A stretch of DNA of 64,000 bases. It comes from Desulfocorpusculum sp964414345 (GTDB lineage: Bacteria; Desulfobacterota; Desulfocorpusculales; Desulfocorpusculum). The notes under the pieces were generated by a model. The model was not told the DNA's origin, ran no database searches, and saw only the letters and a program-made list of their open reading frames with translations. Positions 1 through 8,197 of the stretch are shown here, piece by piece. Location: positions 66,562-130,561 of the forward strand of contig CAYPWF010000001.1 of NCBI GenBank assembly GCA_964414345.1, read 5' to 3'. The translations under genes were made by a program, and so were the position numbers. Within the stretch, counting starts at the first letter, position 1; the number at the start of each line of letters is the position of its first letter.

Positions 1-741
1 AGGCATGCTCTTGGCTTCCTGGAGGCTCACCTGCGGTCCGAAAAGTCTCATGTCCGAATAAACGTACACCCAAAGAAGTAAAAGCATGGCAACAGCGCAG
101 CCCACCGCCAAGGAAATGGCCCTACTTAAGGACTGCCTACTCCACCCTGCACGCCTGAACTCTCCCAGGGCCCACAGCCCTGCCATGGCCAGAGTGTTCA
201 GAAGGATGGGCGGGTACAAAAGCGCCTCCAGAACCAACACCAGCCCTCCCCAGAGTGTGGCTCCCCTTTGCAGGAGAGCCATGAAACCCAGCAGTAGAGG
301 GAAAGCAAAGCTCCTTGGAAATCCACCTGAGGAGTCATAGAGGCTGAAGAACAAAAATAGCACCTGTAAGAAAAAGCGGCCCCTTGAATCTGGGATAAGG
401 CTTTTACTCCAAAGCTCCAGGAACCAGAGGGAGAAAAGCAAAAGTAGCAGGCTTATCAGCTGGCTAAGCCTAAGAGGATTCAAAAAAACCGTGCCCAGTC
501 TGTAAATAAACTGATACCCAGGGGGGTCCATCATTGGGGATGAGATAAACTCGGTTAGTAGATCTTCTCGGAAAAGCTCTGGATCTTGAAACTTAGCAGT
601 CCAATAAACATGCTGACGGGCGTCATCATCGAAGACAAGGAGGTCCACCCCCGGGGGGTGATAGCGCACCCACCAGGCGAGAACGCCCAAGAGCATTAGG
701 AAGCATAGCCCCTTGGGGAAATGGATACTTCTTAAAGACAT
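1..741 (-). CDS. Multi-pass membrane protein, C-terminus beyond window edge
   Basis: The reading frame starts at an ATG at 741-739 preceded by a purine-rich AAGGGGGGAG and stays open for 247 codons to the first base of the window, so the C-terminus is missing. Hydrophobic stretches lie near residues 13-24, 105-120, 135-150, 160-215 and 225-240. Between the first two is a polar loop with FDDDARQHVYW and, further on, PPGYQF. An acidic loop after the first membrane helix is seen in polyprenyl-dependent GT-C glycosyltransferases and related membrane proteins, but I do not recognise the family, so that role is only a guess. It lies 77 bases downstream of the cysteine synthase/CysRS-like fusion gene and may be co-transcribed with it. 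Confidence 0.7.
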   Translation of the reverse strand, partial: MSLRSIHFPKGLCFLMLLGVLAWWVRYHPPGVDLLVFDDDARQHVYWTAKFQDPELFREDLLTEFISSPMMDPPGYQFIYRLGTVFLNPLRLSQLISLLLLLFSLWFLELWSKSLIPDSRGRFFLQVLFLFFSLYDSSGGFPRSFAFPLLLGFMALLQRGATLWGGLVLVLEALLYPPILLNTLAMAGLWALGEFRRAGWSRQSLSRAISLAVGCAVAMLLLLWVYVYSDMRLFGPQVSLQEAKSMP

Positions 742-818
742 CTCCCCCCTTCCAGTGGCTTACAGCTTTGGGCAACATCCCAGGCTCCCTTTTTCAAGTG
801 GAGTGGTCCTTTCAAAGC

Positions 819-3122
819 TTATTGGCTGTTTTTGGGAATCCACCTTGTTCCGGAAGGGGTGTCCACCAGAAGAACTCCCATACCCGATAGTTCATCCCGA
901 ATGCGGTCCGCCTCTACCCAGTCTTGCCTCTTGCGGGCCTTTTCCCTCTTGGCAATGAGCTCCGATATCTCCCCCTCTTTTGGAAAGCAGGCTTCCAGCT
1001 CCAGGATTTGAAGCACCTTGTTGACGCCTTCCAGGAAACGAAGGGCTTGGGAGGCCTCCTCCCTACCTATGCTTCCCTCTTCAAGAGCCGGATTCAGCTG
1101 TTTGGCCAGCCTGAAAACGGCTGCAAGGGCTACCGACACGTTGAGATCATCATCCATGGCTGACTCGAAACCTTCCCTGGCCTGGGAAATCCAATCCGAG
1201 ACCTCTTTCTTGCCCCCTTCCCCTTCGCTCCACCTCAGTCTGAACACAACACGATCCAGCCTGGCCAAGCTCTTCCTGGCTGCGTGAAGGGCTTGTATGG
1301 AGAAGTGCAAAGGCTTCCGGTAGTGGGTCCCAATAAGAAGGAATCTTATCTCCCTGCCTTTGAATCCGCGTGAAAGCAGCTCTTTCAGGGTCATCCGAGC
1401 ACTCTTACCCTCAAGCAGCACTCGCTCGGAGTGGATCCAGTAATGGCAGAATTTCTTTCCGCTTAAGGATTCGCATATGGCTATTTCGTTTTCATGGTGC
1501 GGAAACATGAGAGCTCTTCCGCTTGTATGTATGTCTATGCTTTCCCCTAGAAGCCGGCTTGCCATGGCTGCGCACTCTATATGCCATCCGGGCCTTACCT
1601 GGCCCCAGGGAGAGGTATAGGAGATACCCTGTTTCAGCTCAGCCAGGGTGGAGCGCTTGAACAGGGTGAAATCCCTTGGATTGTCTTTTTCATAGTCGTC
1701 CAGATCCACGGTGAGGCCCACCCGGATCTTTCGCAGATCAACCCTGGAGAGGTGGCCGTAAGAGGGAAACTTGGAAATATCGAAGTAAAGCGATCCATGC
1801 TGCGCATAGGCCAGCCCTTTTTTTTCAAGGGCCCGACCCATCTCCAGCATTGCCTCCACATATTGACTGGCCCTCGGGTATTCTTCCGCCGGCTGTACGG
1901 AGAGAAAAGCCATATCCTCCAGAAAAGAAGCTATGTGGGCTTCCGTGAATTCTTTTAGGGGAATCCCTGATGCCTGGGCCCCTTGGATGGTCCTGTCATC
2001 CAGATCGGTTATGTTCATGACGTGGCGCACCTGGAATCCTTTGCACCGGAGGTGGCGCTTGAGCAAGTCTGCCACCACCGCCCTGCGACAGAAGTCCAGG
2101 TCCACCGGGCCGTCCACCGTGGGGCCGCAGGAATACATGCTGACTTTTCCTGGCTCCATGGGCTCGAAGTTCTCTTTTCGACGGCTGAGAGTGTTGTAAA
2201 AGCAAAAGGAAGGGATCTCCCTGGGAACGAACAAGGAGGTGCTAAGATATCTGTCACCTCCATCCGGGAGGATCACCACCATGAGGCCCTCCTGCAAACT
2301 CCTAGCCAGCTTAAGGGCGCCAGCCAAGGCAGCTCCTGAGCTCATCCCGGCGAAGATGCCCTCCTCCCTGGCCAGACGCCTGGCCATCTCAAAGGCCTCA
2401 TCGTCCTCCACGTTGAGCTTGAGATCCATCCGCTCCTTCTCGAAAATACCAGGCACGTAGGATTCCTTCAGGTTCTTGAGCCCTTGGATCTTATGACCCG
2501 GCATGGGCTCCACGGCAGCCACCACCAGATTGGGATTCAACTCCTTAAGCCTCCTGGAAAGCCCCATCACGGTTCCAGTTGTCCCCAGGGATGCCACCAC
2601 GTGAGTGATGCGCCCGTGTGTGTCCTTCCATATCTCCTCGGCTGTGCCCAGGTAATGGGCTCTCCAATTGTCAGGGTTGTTGAACTGGTCAGGTACATAG
2701 AATCTTTGCGGTTCCTCCCTGGCCATGAGGTAGGCAAGCTCTATGGCCCCGTCGGTGCCCCGTTCGGCAGGAGTCAGGATTATTTCCGCCCCAAGGGCCC
2801 TCAAGATCTTTCTTCGCTCCAGACTGGCCCCCTCGGACATGGTCAGCATGAGCTTGTAGCCCTTAACCGCACACACCAAGGCCAAGCCTATGCCCGTGTT
2901 GCCGCTGGTGGCCTCCAAAACCGTCATGCCGGGCCGCAACTCCCCTCTGGCCTCGGCCCCCTCTATCATGGAAAGAGCTGCCCTGTCCTTGACCGATCCC
3001 CCTGGATTTCGTGACTCCAGCTTGGCAAACAGGCGAACCCGCCTGTTGATCTGAAGCCTTCTCAACTCCACAAGGGGAGTGTGACCTATGAGGCCCAAAA
3101 CCCCTGGCCTGCCCCTGGACAT
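819..3122 (-). CDS. Fusion: CysM-type cysteine synthase + degenerate cysteinyl-tRNA synthetase domain
   Basis: A 767-residue two-domain protein. Residues 1-305 are a PLP-dependent O-acyl/O-phosphoserine sulfhydrylase: Schiff-base lysine K45 in GGSVKDR, TSGNTG at 72-77, phosphate loop GTTGT at 180-184 (CysM-like), EGIFAGMSSGAA at 254-265 and PDGGDRYLST from 286. Residues about 308-767 align throughout with cysteinyl-tRNA synthetase. The zinc ligands appear kept (C332, C517, H542, E546), as is the C-terminal EADRIRDEL...DTPSGTRW block. The HIGH signature is replaced by DLDF (341-344) and KMSKS is degraded to about KSARM near 572. A complete canonical cysS lies at 16535-18031, so this copy is unlikely to be the charging enzyme. 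The start at 3122 is chosen over an upstream ATG because GGGAGGAG sits 4 bases before it and homology begins there. Product inferred: cysteine synthase with a cysteine- or tRNA-sensing, or repurposed ligase, domain. Confidence 0.9.
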   Translation of the reverse strand: MSRGRPGVLGLIGHTPLVELRRLQINRRVRLFAKLESRNPGGSVKDRAALSMIEGAEARGELRPGMTVLEATSGNTGIGLALVCAVKGYKLMLTMSEGASLERRKILRALGAEIILTPAERGTDGAIELAYLMAREEPQRFYVPDQFNNPDNWRAHYLGTAEEIWKDTHGRITHVVASLGTTGTVMGLSRRLKELNPNLVVAAVEPMPGHKIQGLKNLKESYVPGIFEKERMDLKLNVEDDEAFEMARRLAREEGIFAGMSSGAALAGALKLARSLQEGLMVVILPDGGDRYLSTSLFVPREIPSFCFYNTLSRRKENFEPMEPGKVSMYSCGPTVDGPVDLDFCRRAVVADLLKRHLRCKGFQVRHVMNITDLDDRTIQGAQASGIPLKEFTEAHIASFLEDMAFLSVQPAEEYPRASQYVEAMLEMGRALEKKGLAYAQHGSLYFDISKFPSYGHLSRVDLRKIRVGLTVDLDDYEKDNPRDFTLFKRSTLAELKQGISYTSPWGQVRPGWHIECAAMASRLLGESIDIHTSGRALMFPHHENEIAICESLSGKKFCHYWIHSERVLLEGKSARMTLKELLSRGFKGREIRFLLIGTHYRKPLHFSIQALHAARKSLARLDRVVFRLRWSEGEGGKKEVSDWISQAREGFESAMDDDLNVSVALAAVFRLAKQLNPALEEGSIGREEASQALRFLEGVNKVLQILELEACFPKEGEISELIAKREKARKRQDWVEADRIRDELSGMGVLLVDTPSGTRWIPKNSQ

Positions 3123-3420
3123 CCTGCTCCTCCCAAAGTTCAAGCAAAGTCCCAGAAAGGCAATTATGCAACATGGAGCCCAGGAGGCCAACCCTATCCC
3201 AGTTGGGCAGCTGGTTTGCCTCGGCCAGCCAAGGAGGGGCCTGTCGGGGTAAGCCCTGGGCCTTGCATTAGAAGCCAGAAGGCAAAATCCCAATCCATTC
3301 AATATAATGGAGGCCAAGGATCAAGGGGAAACATTGAAAATCCCCACCCGGGTTGGTATATTGTCACTGAGTCCCAGAGCAGATTGGACTGGTCAGGTCA
3401 AGAGGAGAGGAACACGCCCC

Positions 3421-4569
3421 ATGGCTTACGCTTTCGAGCAAGGACCCATAAGACCACCCAGTGAGGCCAAAAGCCTTCTCATAAGGGTGACCCGAAACTG
3501 CCCTTGGAACAGGTGCGAGTTCTGCAATATCTACAAGGGAAAGACCTTTAGCAGGCGAAGCGTGCAGGAGGTAAAAGCGGATATCCGGGCGGCCAGGGCT
3601 GTTTATGATGAGATCCAAGCTCTTTCCTGGCGCATGGGCTTGGCCGGTCGGGTGGAAGACGGCCTTATTCAAGTCATCTGGAGTGATCCCCGCCGCTACG
3701 GGGAGTCTCATAGGTCCATAGCCGCTTGGATGTATTTCGGGGCCCAAAGCGCTTTTCTTCAGGATGCCAACAGCCTTGTCTTGGAAACCGAGGAGCTGGT
3801 GGAGATACTCCGATTCCTAAGGCAGAGTTTCCCTACCATCCAGAGGGTTACCTCCTACGCCCGTTCTTCTACCCTTAGACGCAAGAACGTGGAGGAATTA
3901 AAGGCCTTAAGAGAGGCAGGTTTGGACCGTATCCATGTGGGAATGGAATCCGGATTTGATCCCCTGCTTAAGTTCATGCAGAAAGGAGTCACTTCCCAAG
4001 GGCATGTGGAGGCAGGCAGGAAGGTGGTGGAAGCGGGGATTTCCCTGTCGGAGTACATGCTTCTGGGCTTGGGGGGAAGGCGCTGGTGGAAAGAACATGC
4101 TGTAGAGAGTGCCAAGGTCATCAACCAGATAAACCCCCACTTTATAAGGATAAGGACGCTGACTGTCAGGCCTGGGATGCCCCTCAACGATAAGATCCTC
4201 TCTGGTGAGTTCCAGCTCCAGTCCGAGGAGGAGATTGTGCGAGAGGAGAGGCTCTTCATAGAAAACCTGGAGGGGATCACAAGCCAAGTGGCCAGCGACC
4301 ACATTTTGAATCTCTTGGAAGAAGTGGAGGGGAAGCTCCCGCAGGACAAGGATCGCATGCTTCAAGTGATAGACGAGTACCTGGGCCTTAGCCATAGGGA
4401 TAAGTTGGTCTACAACTTGGGGCGAAGGGGGCATGCATACAGGAGCGTGAAAGACCTGGCAGACTTGGCCTTGAGAAGAAAGGTGGAGGCGGCTCTGGAG
4501 AGGTTCATGAAGGAGAACGAAAAGGACTTGGACTCAGCCTTTAACCAGCTAAGAAACGAGTTCATATAA
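3421..4569 (+). CDS. Radical SAM protein with CX4CX2C cluster motif
   Basis: A 382-residue radical SAM enzyme. The cluster-binding cysteines are C27, C32 and C35 in NCPWNRCEFC, that is CX4CX2C, not the usual CX3CX2C. Downstream TIM-barrel features include the GMESG segment (DRIHVGMESGFDPLL) and a glycine-rich EYMLLGLGG strand. A charged, helical C-terminus follows. The specific reaction is not recognisable. The start at ATG 3421 has GAGGAGAGG about 10 bases upstream; an in-frame ATG 114 bases earlier lacks conserved sequence. It is divergent from the cysteine synthase fusion and followed 45 bases later by a second radical SAM gene, suggesting one transcript. Confidence 0.85.
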   Translation: MAYAFEQGPIRPPSEAKSLLIRVTRNCPWNRCEFCNIYKGKTFSRRSVQEVKADIRAARAVYDEIQALSWRMGLAGRVEDGLIQVIWSDPRRYGESHRSIAAWMYFGAQSAFLQDANSLVLETEELVEILRFLRQSFPTIQRVTSYARSSTLRRKNVEELKALREAGLDRIHVGMESGFDPLLKFMQKGVTSQGHVEAGRKVVEAGISLSEYMLLGLGGRRWWKEHAVESAKVINQINPHFIRIRTLTVRPGMPLNDKILSGEFQLQSEEEIVREERLFIENLEGITSQVASDHILNLLEEVEGKLPQDKDRMLQVIDEYLGLSHRDKLVYNLGRRGHAYRSVKDLADLALRRKVEAALERFMKENEKDLDSAFNQLRNEFI

Positions 4570-4614
4570 GAAGGACCCCTTATTGCCCAAACGGGCGGAT
4601 GGAAACAACTGCGA

Positions 4615-5550
4615 GTGAATACCCAGACCAAGTCCTACCCTTCTTCTCCCAATCGTTATAGGGAGCTCAGCGGCTTTCTTCGCCAGAGGTTTGGCTTCAG
4701 GGTTAGGAAAATTCCCCTGGATGCAGGCCTGGGCTGTCCCAACAGGGACGGAAAAAAAGGAAGCCAAGGATGCTCTTATTGTGACGCCCTGGGTTCAGGC
4801 ACCGGAGCATGGGCCCGGGGCATGGGGATAAAGCAACAAATCCAGGCTTATCTCAGCGGACCCCGCAGGGGGAAGGCTGGAGGCTATTTGGCCTATTTCC
4901 AGTCTTTCAGCAATACCTACGCCCCGATGGAGAGGCTTAGGGCCCTTTACGAAGAGGCCATGGGCTTTCCAGAAGTGGTGGGTTTATGCATAGGCACCAG
5001 GCCGGACTGTTTGGATGAGCCCGTCTTGGACCTCCTGTCTGAAATAAATCTTAGGAGCATGGTTTTACTGGAGCTTGGGCTCCAAAGCGCCCACGATGAG
5101 ACTCTCAGAAAAATCCGTAGGGGACACGACTTCAGTTCATTCCAAGACGCCGTGGAAAGGGCAAGTGCAAAGGGACTTCTTGTGTGCACCCATCTGATCC
5201 TCGGACTGCCTGGGGAGACCATGGAACACATCAGGGCCACAGCCAGGAAGATCTCCCAGCTGCCTATCCATGGTCTCAAACTCCACGGGCTTTACGTGGT
5301 AAAGGGCACACACATGGAGTCCCTATACAGAGAGGGCCTCTATACACCCTGGAGTCTTGAGCAGTACGCAGACGGGGTCTGCGATGTTTTGGAGCTGATT
5401 CCCGAGGATTGGGTGATCCACAGGCTTTGCTCTGATCCTGATCCTGGGAGCCTGATAGCCCCGGAGTGGATGCTTCAGAAGCAGGCCACCCTGGAGCGGA
5501 TTCGCCTTCGGATGCTTGAGAGGGACACTTGGCAGGGAAGGCTATTTTGA
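4615..5550 (+). CDS. YhcC-type radical SAM protein (TIGR01212 family)
   Basis: A 311-residue radical SAM protein of the YhcC family. The cluster cysteines are C41, C53 and C56, in CPNRDGKKG followed by GCSYC, the spaced arrangement typical of that family. Further family features are YFQSFSNTYAP, IGTRPDCLD, LELGLQS and THLILGLPGE. The molecular function of the family is not settled. No ATG lies close to the conserved start, and the frame begins with GTG at 4615 with only a weak ribosome site. Its 3' end overlaps the convergent CCA-transferase gene by 9 bases. Probably co-transcribed with the radical SAM gene upstream. Confidence 0.85.
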   Translation: MNTQTKSYPSSPNRYRELSGFLRQRFGFRVRKIPLDAGLGCPNRDGKKGSQGCSYCDALGSGTGAWARGMGIKQQIQAYLSGPRRGKAGGYLAYFQSFSNTYAPMERLRALYEEAMGFPEVVGLCIGTRPDCLDEPVLDLLSEINLRSMVLLELGLQSAHDETLRKIRRGHDFSSFQDAVERASAKGLLVCTHLILGLPGETMEHIRATARKISQLPIHGLKLHGLYVVKGTHMESLYREGLYTPWSLEQYADGVCDVLELIPEDWVIHRLCSDPDPGSLIAPEWMLQKQATLERIRLRMLERDTWQGRLF

Positions 5551-6825
5551 GTCGGCATTTTGAAGGCTTCCCCTTTTTTCCAAAAGCCACTCTATGAGGG
5601 TGCGCTTTTGGTTCAGCTGAGGCTCGGAAAGCACTGCTTGCTGCATCTGGGCCAGGATCTCCCCTACCTTGGGACCAGGCGAAAGCCCCAAGATATCCAT
5701 CACCTCCCTGCCGGTCAAAACAGGGCGCATTTTACTTAAGGCTTCCGAGTCGGACAAGATAAAGAGAAGCTTTCCCAGGAGCTCCTCCAAACAACAAAGC
5801 GCCTCCTGAGGCGCCTCCACGGCCTGAAGAGTTGCTTTTCTCAGAAGAATCGCATCCTGGGCCACTTGGGGCCCGGCCTGAAAAATGAAGCTTCGCACCC
5901 TGGCTTCATCCCAATGGAGCTTGTAAGAAACCGCATGATGATATAGCGTCCGAACCATCTGCTCTGCCTGCCTTCGGCTAATCCGAAGCCTTGGGAGAAC
6001 TTCCCCTGCCCTTTGGGCCAATGACTCCTGGGGTCCTTCCCTAAGAAGAGGGGAAAAATCCCTCTCCACCCCCAAAAGCAGTGCGGCCCATCTAAGAGAT
6101 GCCCGCCCGGGTAAAAGCCCTACAGTTTCAAAGAACCATGAGCTATGGGGGAAGTCCCCGGCTTGTTCCAACTCAGGCAGGATCTCTTTCATGAGACCGG
6201 ATTCCACAAGCAGCTTCAAGGCCCACAAGGGGTTTTGCACAAGCAGGATCCTCTCCAGCTCCTGTCGAATCCTCTCTGAAGCCACCCTTCTAAGCCATGG
6301 AGCCGCCTCTCCAATGGCGCAAAACAGCTCCTCCTCCAAGCTTAAGTTCAGCTCGGCTGCCAGGCGAACTCCCCTCAAGGCCCTCAAGGGATCCTCTGCC
6401 ATTCTCTTGGAAGCCTCTCCAACTGCCCTTAGGAGCCTCTGCTGGGCGTCTAGCTTTCCCCGGTACGGATCCAGAATGGAGCCTGATCTAGGATCATAGG
6501 CCATGGCATCCAGAGTGAAATCCCTGTGAGATAGATCTTCCAGTATGGTTCTCCCCCTGAAGCTCGTAACTTCTATGCTTTGGCCGCCCAGCCGCACCGT
6601 GACGGTGCCGTGGCGCGCCCCGGTGGGGATCACCCTGGGAAAAAGAGTGGAAACCTGAGAAGGGGAAGCGCTGGTGGCCACGTCCCAATCCTGGGCGGGT
6701 CTTCCCAGGATGAGATCCCTGAGCGCCCCTCCCACAATGAAAGCATCGTGGCCTGCCTGAGCGAGTCTAAAGAGTACCTCCTGCACTTGGGCCGGAGGCT
6801 CAAGAAAAGATTCGTTTCCTATCAA
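5542..6825 (-). CDS. cca: CCA tRNA nucleotidyltransferase / poly(A) polymerase family
   Basis: Class II tRNA nucleotidyltransferase, which adds or repairs the 3'-terminal CCA of tRNAs. The N-terminal head carries VGGALRDLILG (31-41) and the catalytic pair D46 and D48 in QDWDV. The neck region with RMAEDPLRALRGVRLAAEL follows. The middle of the protein (FPHSSWFFETV) resembles an HD phosphohydrolase domain in which the metal motif looks eroded. I favour a TTG start at 6825, which overlaps the stop codon of the preceding gene (TTGA), because the alternative upstream start at 6930 would overlap that gene by over 100 bases and adds non-conserved sequence. Translational coupling to the small membrane protein is therefore likely. 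Confidence 0.85.
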   Translation of the reverse strand: MIGNESFLEPPAQVQEVLFRLAQAGHDAFIVGGALRDLILGRPAQDWDVATSASPSQVSTLFPRVIPTGARHGTVTVRLGGQSIEVTSFRGRTILEDLSHRDFTLDAMAYDPRSGSILDPYRGKLDAQQRLLRAVGEASKRMAEDPLRALRGVRLAAELNLSLEEELFCAIGEAAPWLRRVASERIRQELERILLVQNPLWALKLLVESGLMKEILPELEQAGDFPHSSWFFETVGLLPGRASLRWAALLLGVERDFSPLLREGPQESLAQRAGEVLPRLRISRRQAEQMVRTLYHHAVSYKLHWDEARVRSFIFQAGPQVAQDAILLRKATLQAVEAPQEALCCLEELLGKLLFILSDSEALSKMRPVLTGREVMDILGLSPGPKVGEILAQMQQAVLSEPQLNQKRTLIEWLLEKRGSLQNADSK

Positions 6826-7172
6826 GATTTCTTGCGTGCCTTTGAGCGCTTCACAAAACCAAGGAAATTCTCCCCCCACAGCAACCCGTACATCACCGCC
6901 AGGGGAACCAGCAGAAAAAGGAGCCTCCAAAAAACGGTCACCCCGGCAGGTCTTCCTTCATTATGTAAAGGATCAGGGGCCAAAACTCCTATGAGGAGGA
7001 AAAGGCCCAAAAGCCCTCCCATCAAGCTTGCCACCACCAGCCTGGATTTTCTATCCATTCCTTTGGCTGCCCCGCTTGGGGCAGGCTCCCTGGCGGCGGT
7101 TTCAGGGGAAGTTTTTTTTCTCTCCCCCTTCCCTGCCCCCCCAACTCCACCCTTTCTCCTCATCCTGGCCAT
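6822..7172 (-). CDS. Small membrane protein, unknown function
   Basis: A 116-residue protein with a basic, Gly/Ala-rich N-terminal 45 residues, then two hydrophobic segments (about 45-65, LVVASLMGGLLGLFLLIGVLA, and about 81-100) and a basic C-terminal tail. The start is well supported: GGAGGT lies 5 bases before ATG 7172. It overlaps the upstream HAD gene by 13 bases and the downstream CCA-transferase start by 4, so it belongs to this tight operon. I do not recognise the family; the predicted topology is two helices with both ends probably cytoplasmic. Confidence 0.7.
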   Translation of the reverse strand: MARMRRKGGVGGAGKGERKKTSPETAAREPAPSGAAKGMDRKSRLVVASLMGGLLGLFLLIGVLAPDPLHNEGRPAGVTVFWRLLFLLVPLAVMYGLLWGENFLGFVKRSKARKKS

Positions 7173-7756
7173 TGTGCACCTCCAAGCAACTGCTCCCCCA
7201 CCAGCTCCAGGATTTCATCCCAACCCTTCACGCTTCGCCAGGGGTGAAAACGCAGGTTCCAGGGCTGTTCAAAGACGATGGGCACGATCCCGTTTTGGGC
7301 GAGGATCTCACAGGTCTCCAAACGGTCCTCCACGAAGTGGGTTATATTCCATTGCTTCAGGGAGGGCAGCTTGGACTCCGATATACCCACAGCCTTCACC
7401 TTGATACTCTCCTTGGGGACCCCTTTTAGTTTTTCTTGCAGCCACAAGGAGACACCTTCGGAATCCGGCCGGGCCGTCACGAAATAAAGGGGCTGAAACT
7501 CTGAGATTTTCCTCAGTACCTCCACTGCACCTGGATATGGTTCCATCTGAAGGGTCCAACGAGGCTCCAAGGCCGCGGATATCCACTTAAGGATGAAGTC
7601 CGCCTCAAAAGGAAGGCAGTTCTCCAACTGGAAGTCCGTGAATTGGCTTCTGGAGACCCTCACCCCGAACTCCTCCCACGCCACTCGCTCCAAGATGCCC
7701 GAGAGGTCTCCCACCACGCTGTCTACGTCAAAACCCCATCTAACAGGTGCTTTCAA
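7160..7756 (-). CDS. HAD-superfamily phosphatase-like protein
   Basis: A 198-residue protein with the HAD order of motifs. Motif I is GFDVDSVVGDL near residues 8-18 (DxD with the usual threonine replaced). Motif II is the strand FVTARP. The C-terminal motif is THFVEDRLETCEILAQNGIVPIVFEQPWN. This layout resembles 5'(3')-deoxyribonucleotidase and YqfW-like HAD proteins; the substrate is unknown. It overlaps the YbgC gene by 4 bases and the small membrane protein gene by 13. Confidence 0.75.
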   Translation of the reverse strand: MKAPVRWGFDVDSVVGDLSGILERVAWEEFGVRVSRSQFTDFQLENCLPFEADFILKWISAALEPRWTLQMEPYPGAVEVLRKISEFQPLYFVTARPDSEGVSLWLQEKLKGVPKESIKVKAVGISESKLPSLKQWNITHFVEDRLETCEILAQNGIVPIVFEQPWNLRFHPWRSVKGWDEILELVGEQLLGGAQWPG

Positions 7757-8187
7757 GTCGCGCCCCCGGCTTCTCCAGCTTTCTGCTCCAGGGCCCGGAT
7801 GCGCTCCCTCAAAAGGGCCGGAGTGGTGAGAATCCTGCCCTCAGGATCCACGAAGGCGTGGACCGTGTAACCTGTTGCCAGCTCGCTTCCATCTCCTTGC
7901 GTCAAGATACGGTAAAGGAACTTGATGGAAGCCCTTCTCAGGTACTCCACATCGGTCTCAATACATATGAGATCGTCATATCTTGCAGGTCTCAGATAAT
8001 GGCAATAGGCCTGGGTCGTGGGAGCCCTGACCCCCAAGGATTCTATCTCCTTGTAAGTGAAGCCGATAGATCTGAGCCATTCATTCCTGCCCATTTCGAA
8101 CCAGCGAAGATAGTTGGCGTAGTAGGCCACTCCCATGGCATCGGTGTCCCCGTAGATCACCCTGTAACTTGTTAGGACTTTTTTCAT
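7753..8187 (-). CDS. ybgC: YbgC-type acyl-CoA thioesterase (hotdog fold)
   Basis: A 144-residue single hotdog domain of the 4-hydroxybenzoyl-CoA thioesterase/YbgC family. The signature YGDTDAMGVAYYANYLRWFEMGRNEWL contains the catalytic aspartate and the YxNYLxxFExxR core. It hydrolyses short-chain or acyl-ACP-like thioesters in family members; the substrate here is not determinable. In many bacteria ybgC sits with tol-pal, but not here. It lies 10 bases after the ApgM-like gene and overlaps the next gene by 4 bases. Confidence 0.88.
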   Translation of the reverse strand: MKKVLTSYRVIYGDTDAMGVAYYANYLRWFEMGRNEWLRSIGFTYKEIESLGVRAPTTQAYCHYLRPARYDDLICIETDVEYLRRASIKFLYRILTQGDGSELATGYTVHAFVDPEGRILTTPALLRERIRALEQKAGEAGGAT

Positions 8188-8197
8188 CCCTGCTTCC

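Noticed and set aside
819..3122. Reading the fusion as a misassembly joining two separate genes
   Set aside because: The frame is continuous, codon use is uniform and the junction (about residue 305) is a natural domain linker; no repeat or N lies there.
3302..3307. TATAAT on the plus strand as promoter of the radical SAM gene
   Set aside because: The only nearby TTG-containing -35 candidate is about 31 bases upstream, too far for a sigma-70 promoter.
3123..3317. 65 additional in-frame codons upstream of the cysteine synthase fusion start
   Set aside because: They lack similarity to the family, and a strong ribosome site (GGGAGGAG) sits 4 bases before the ATG at 3122.
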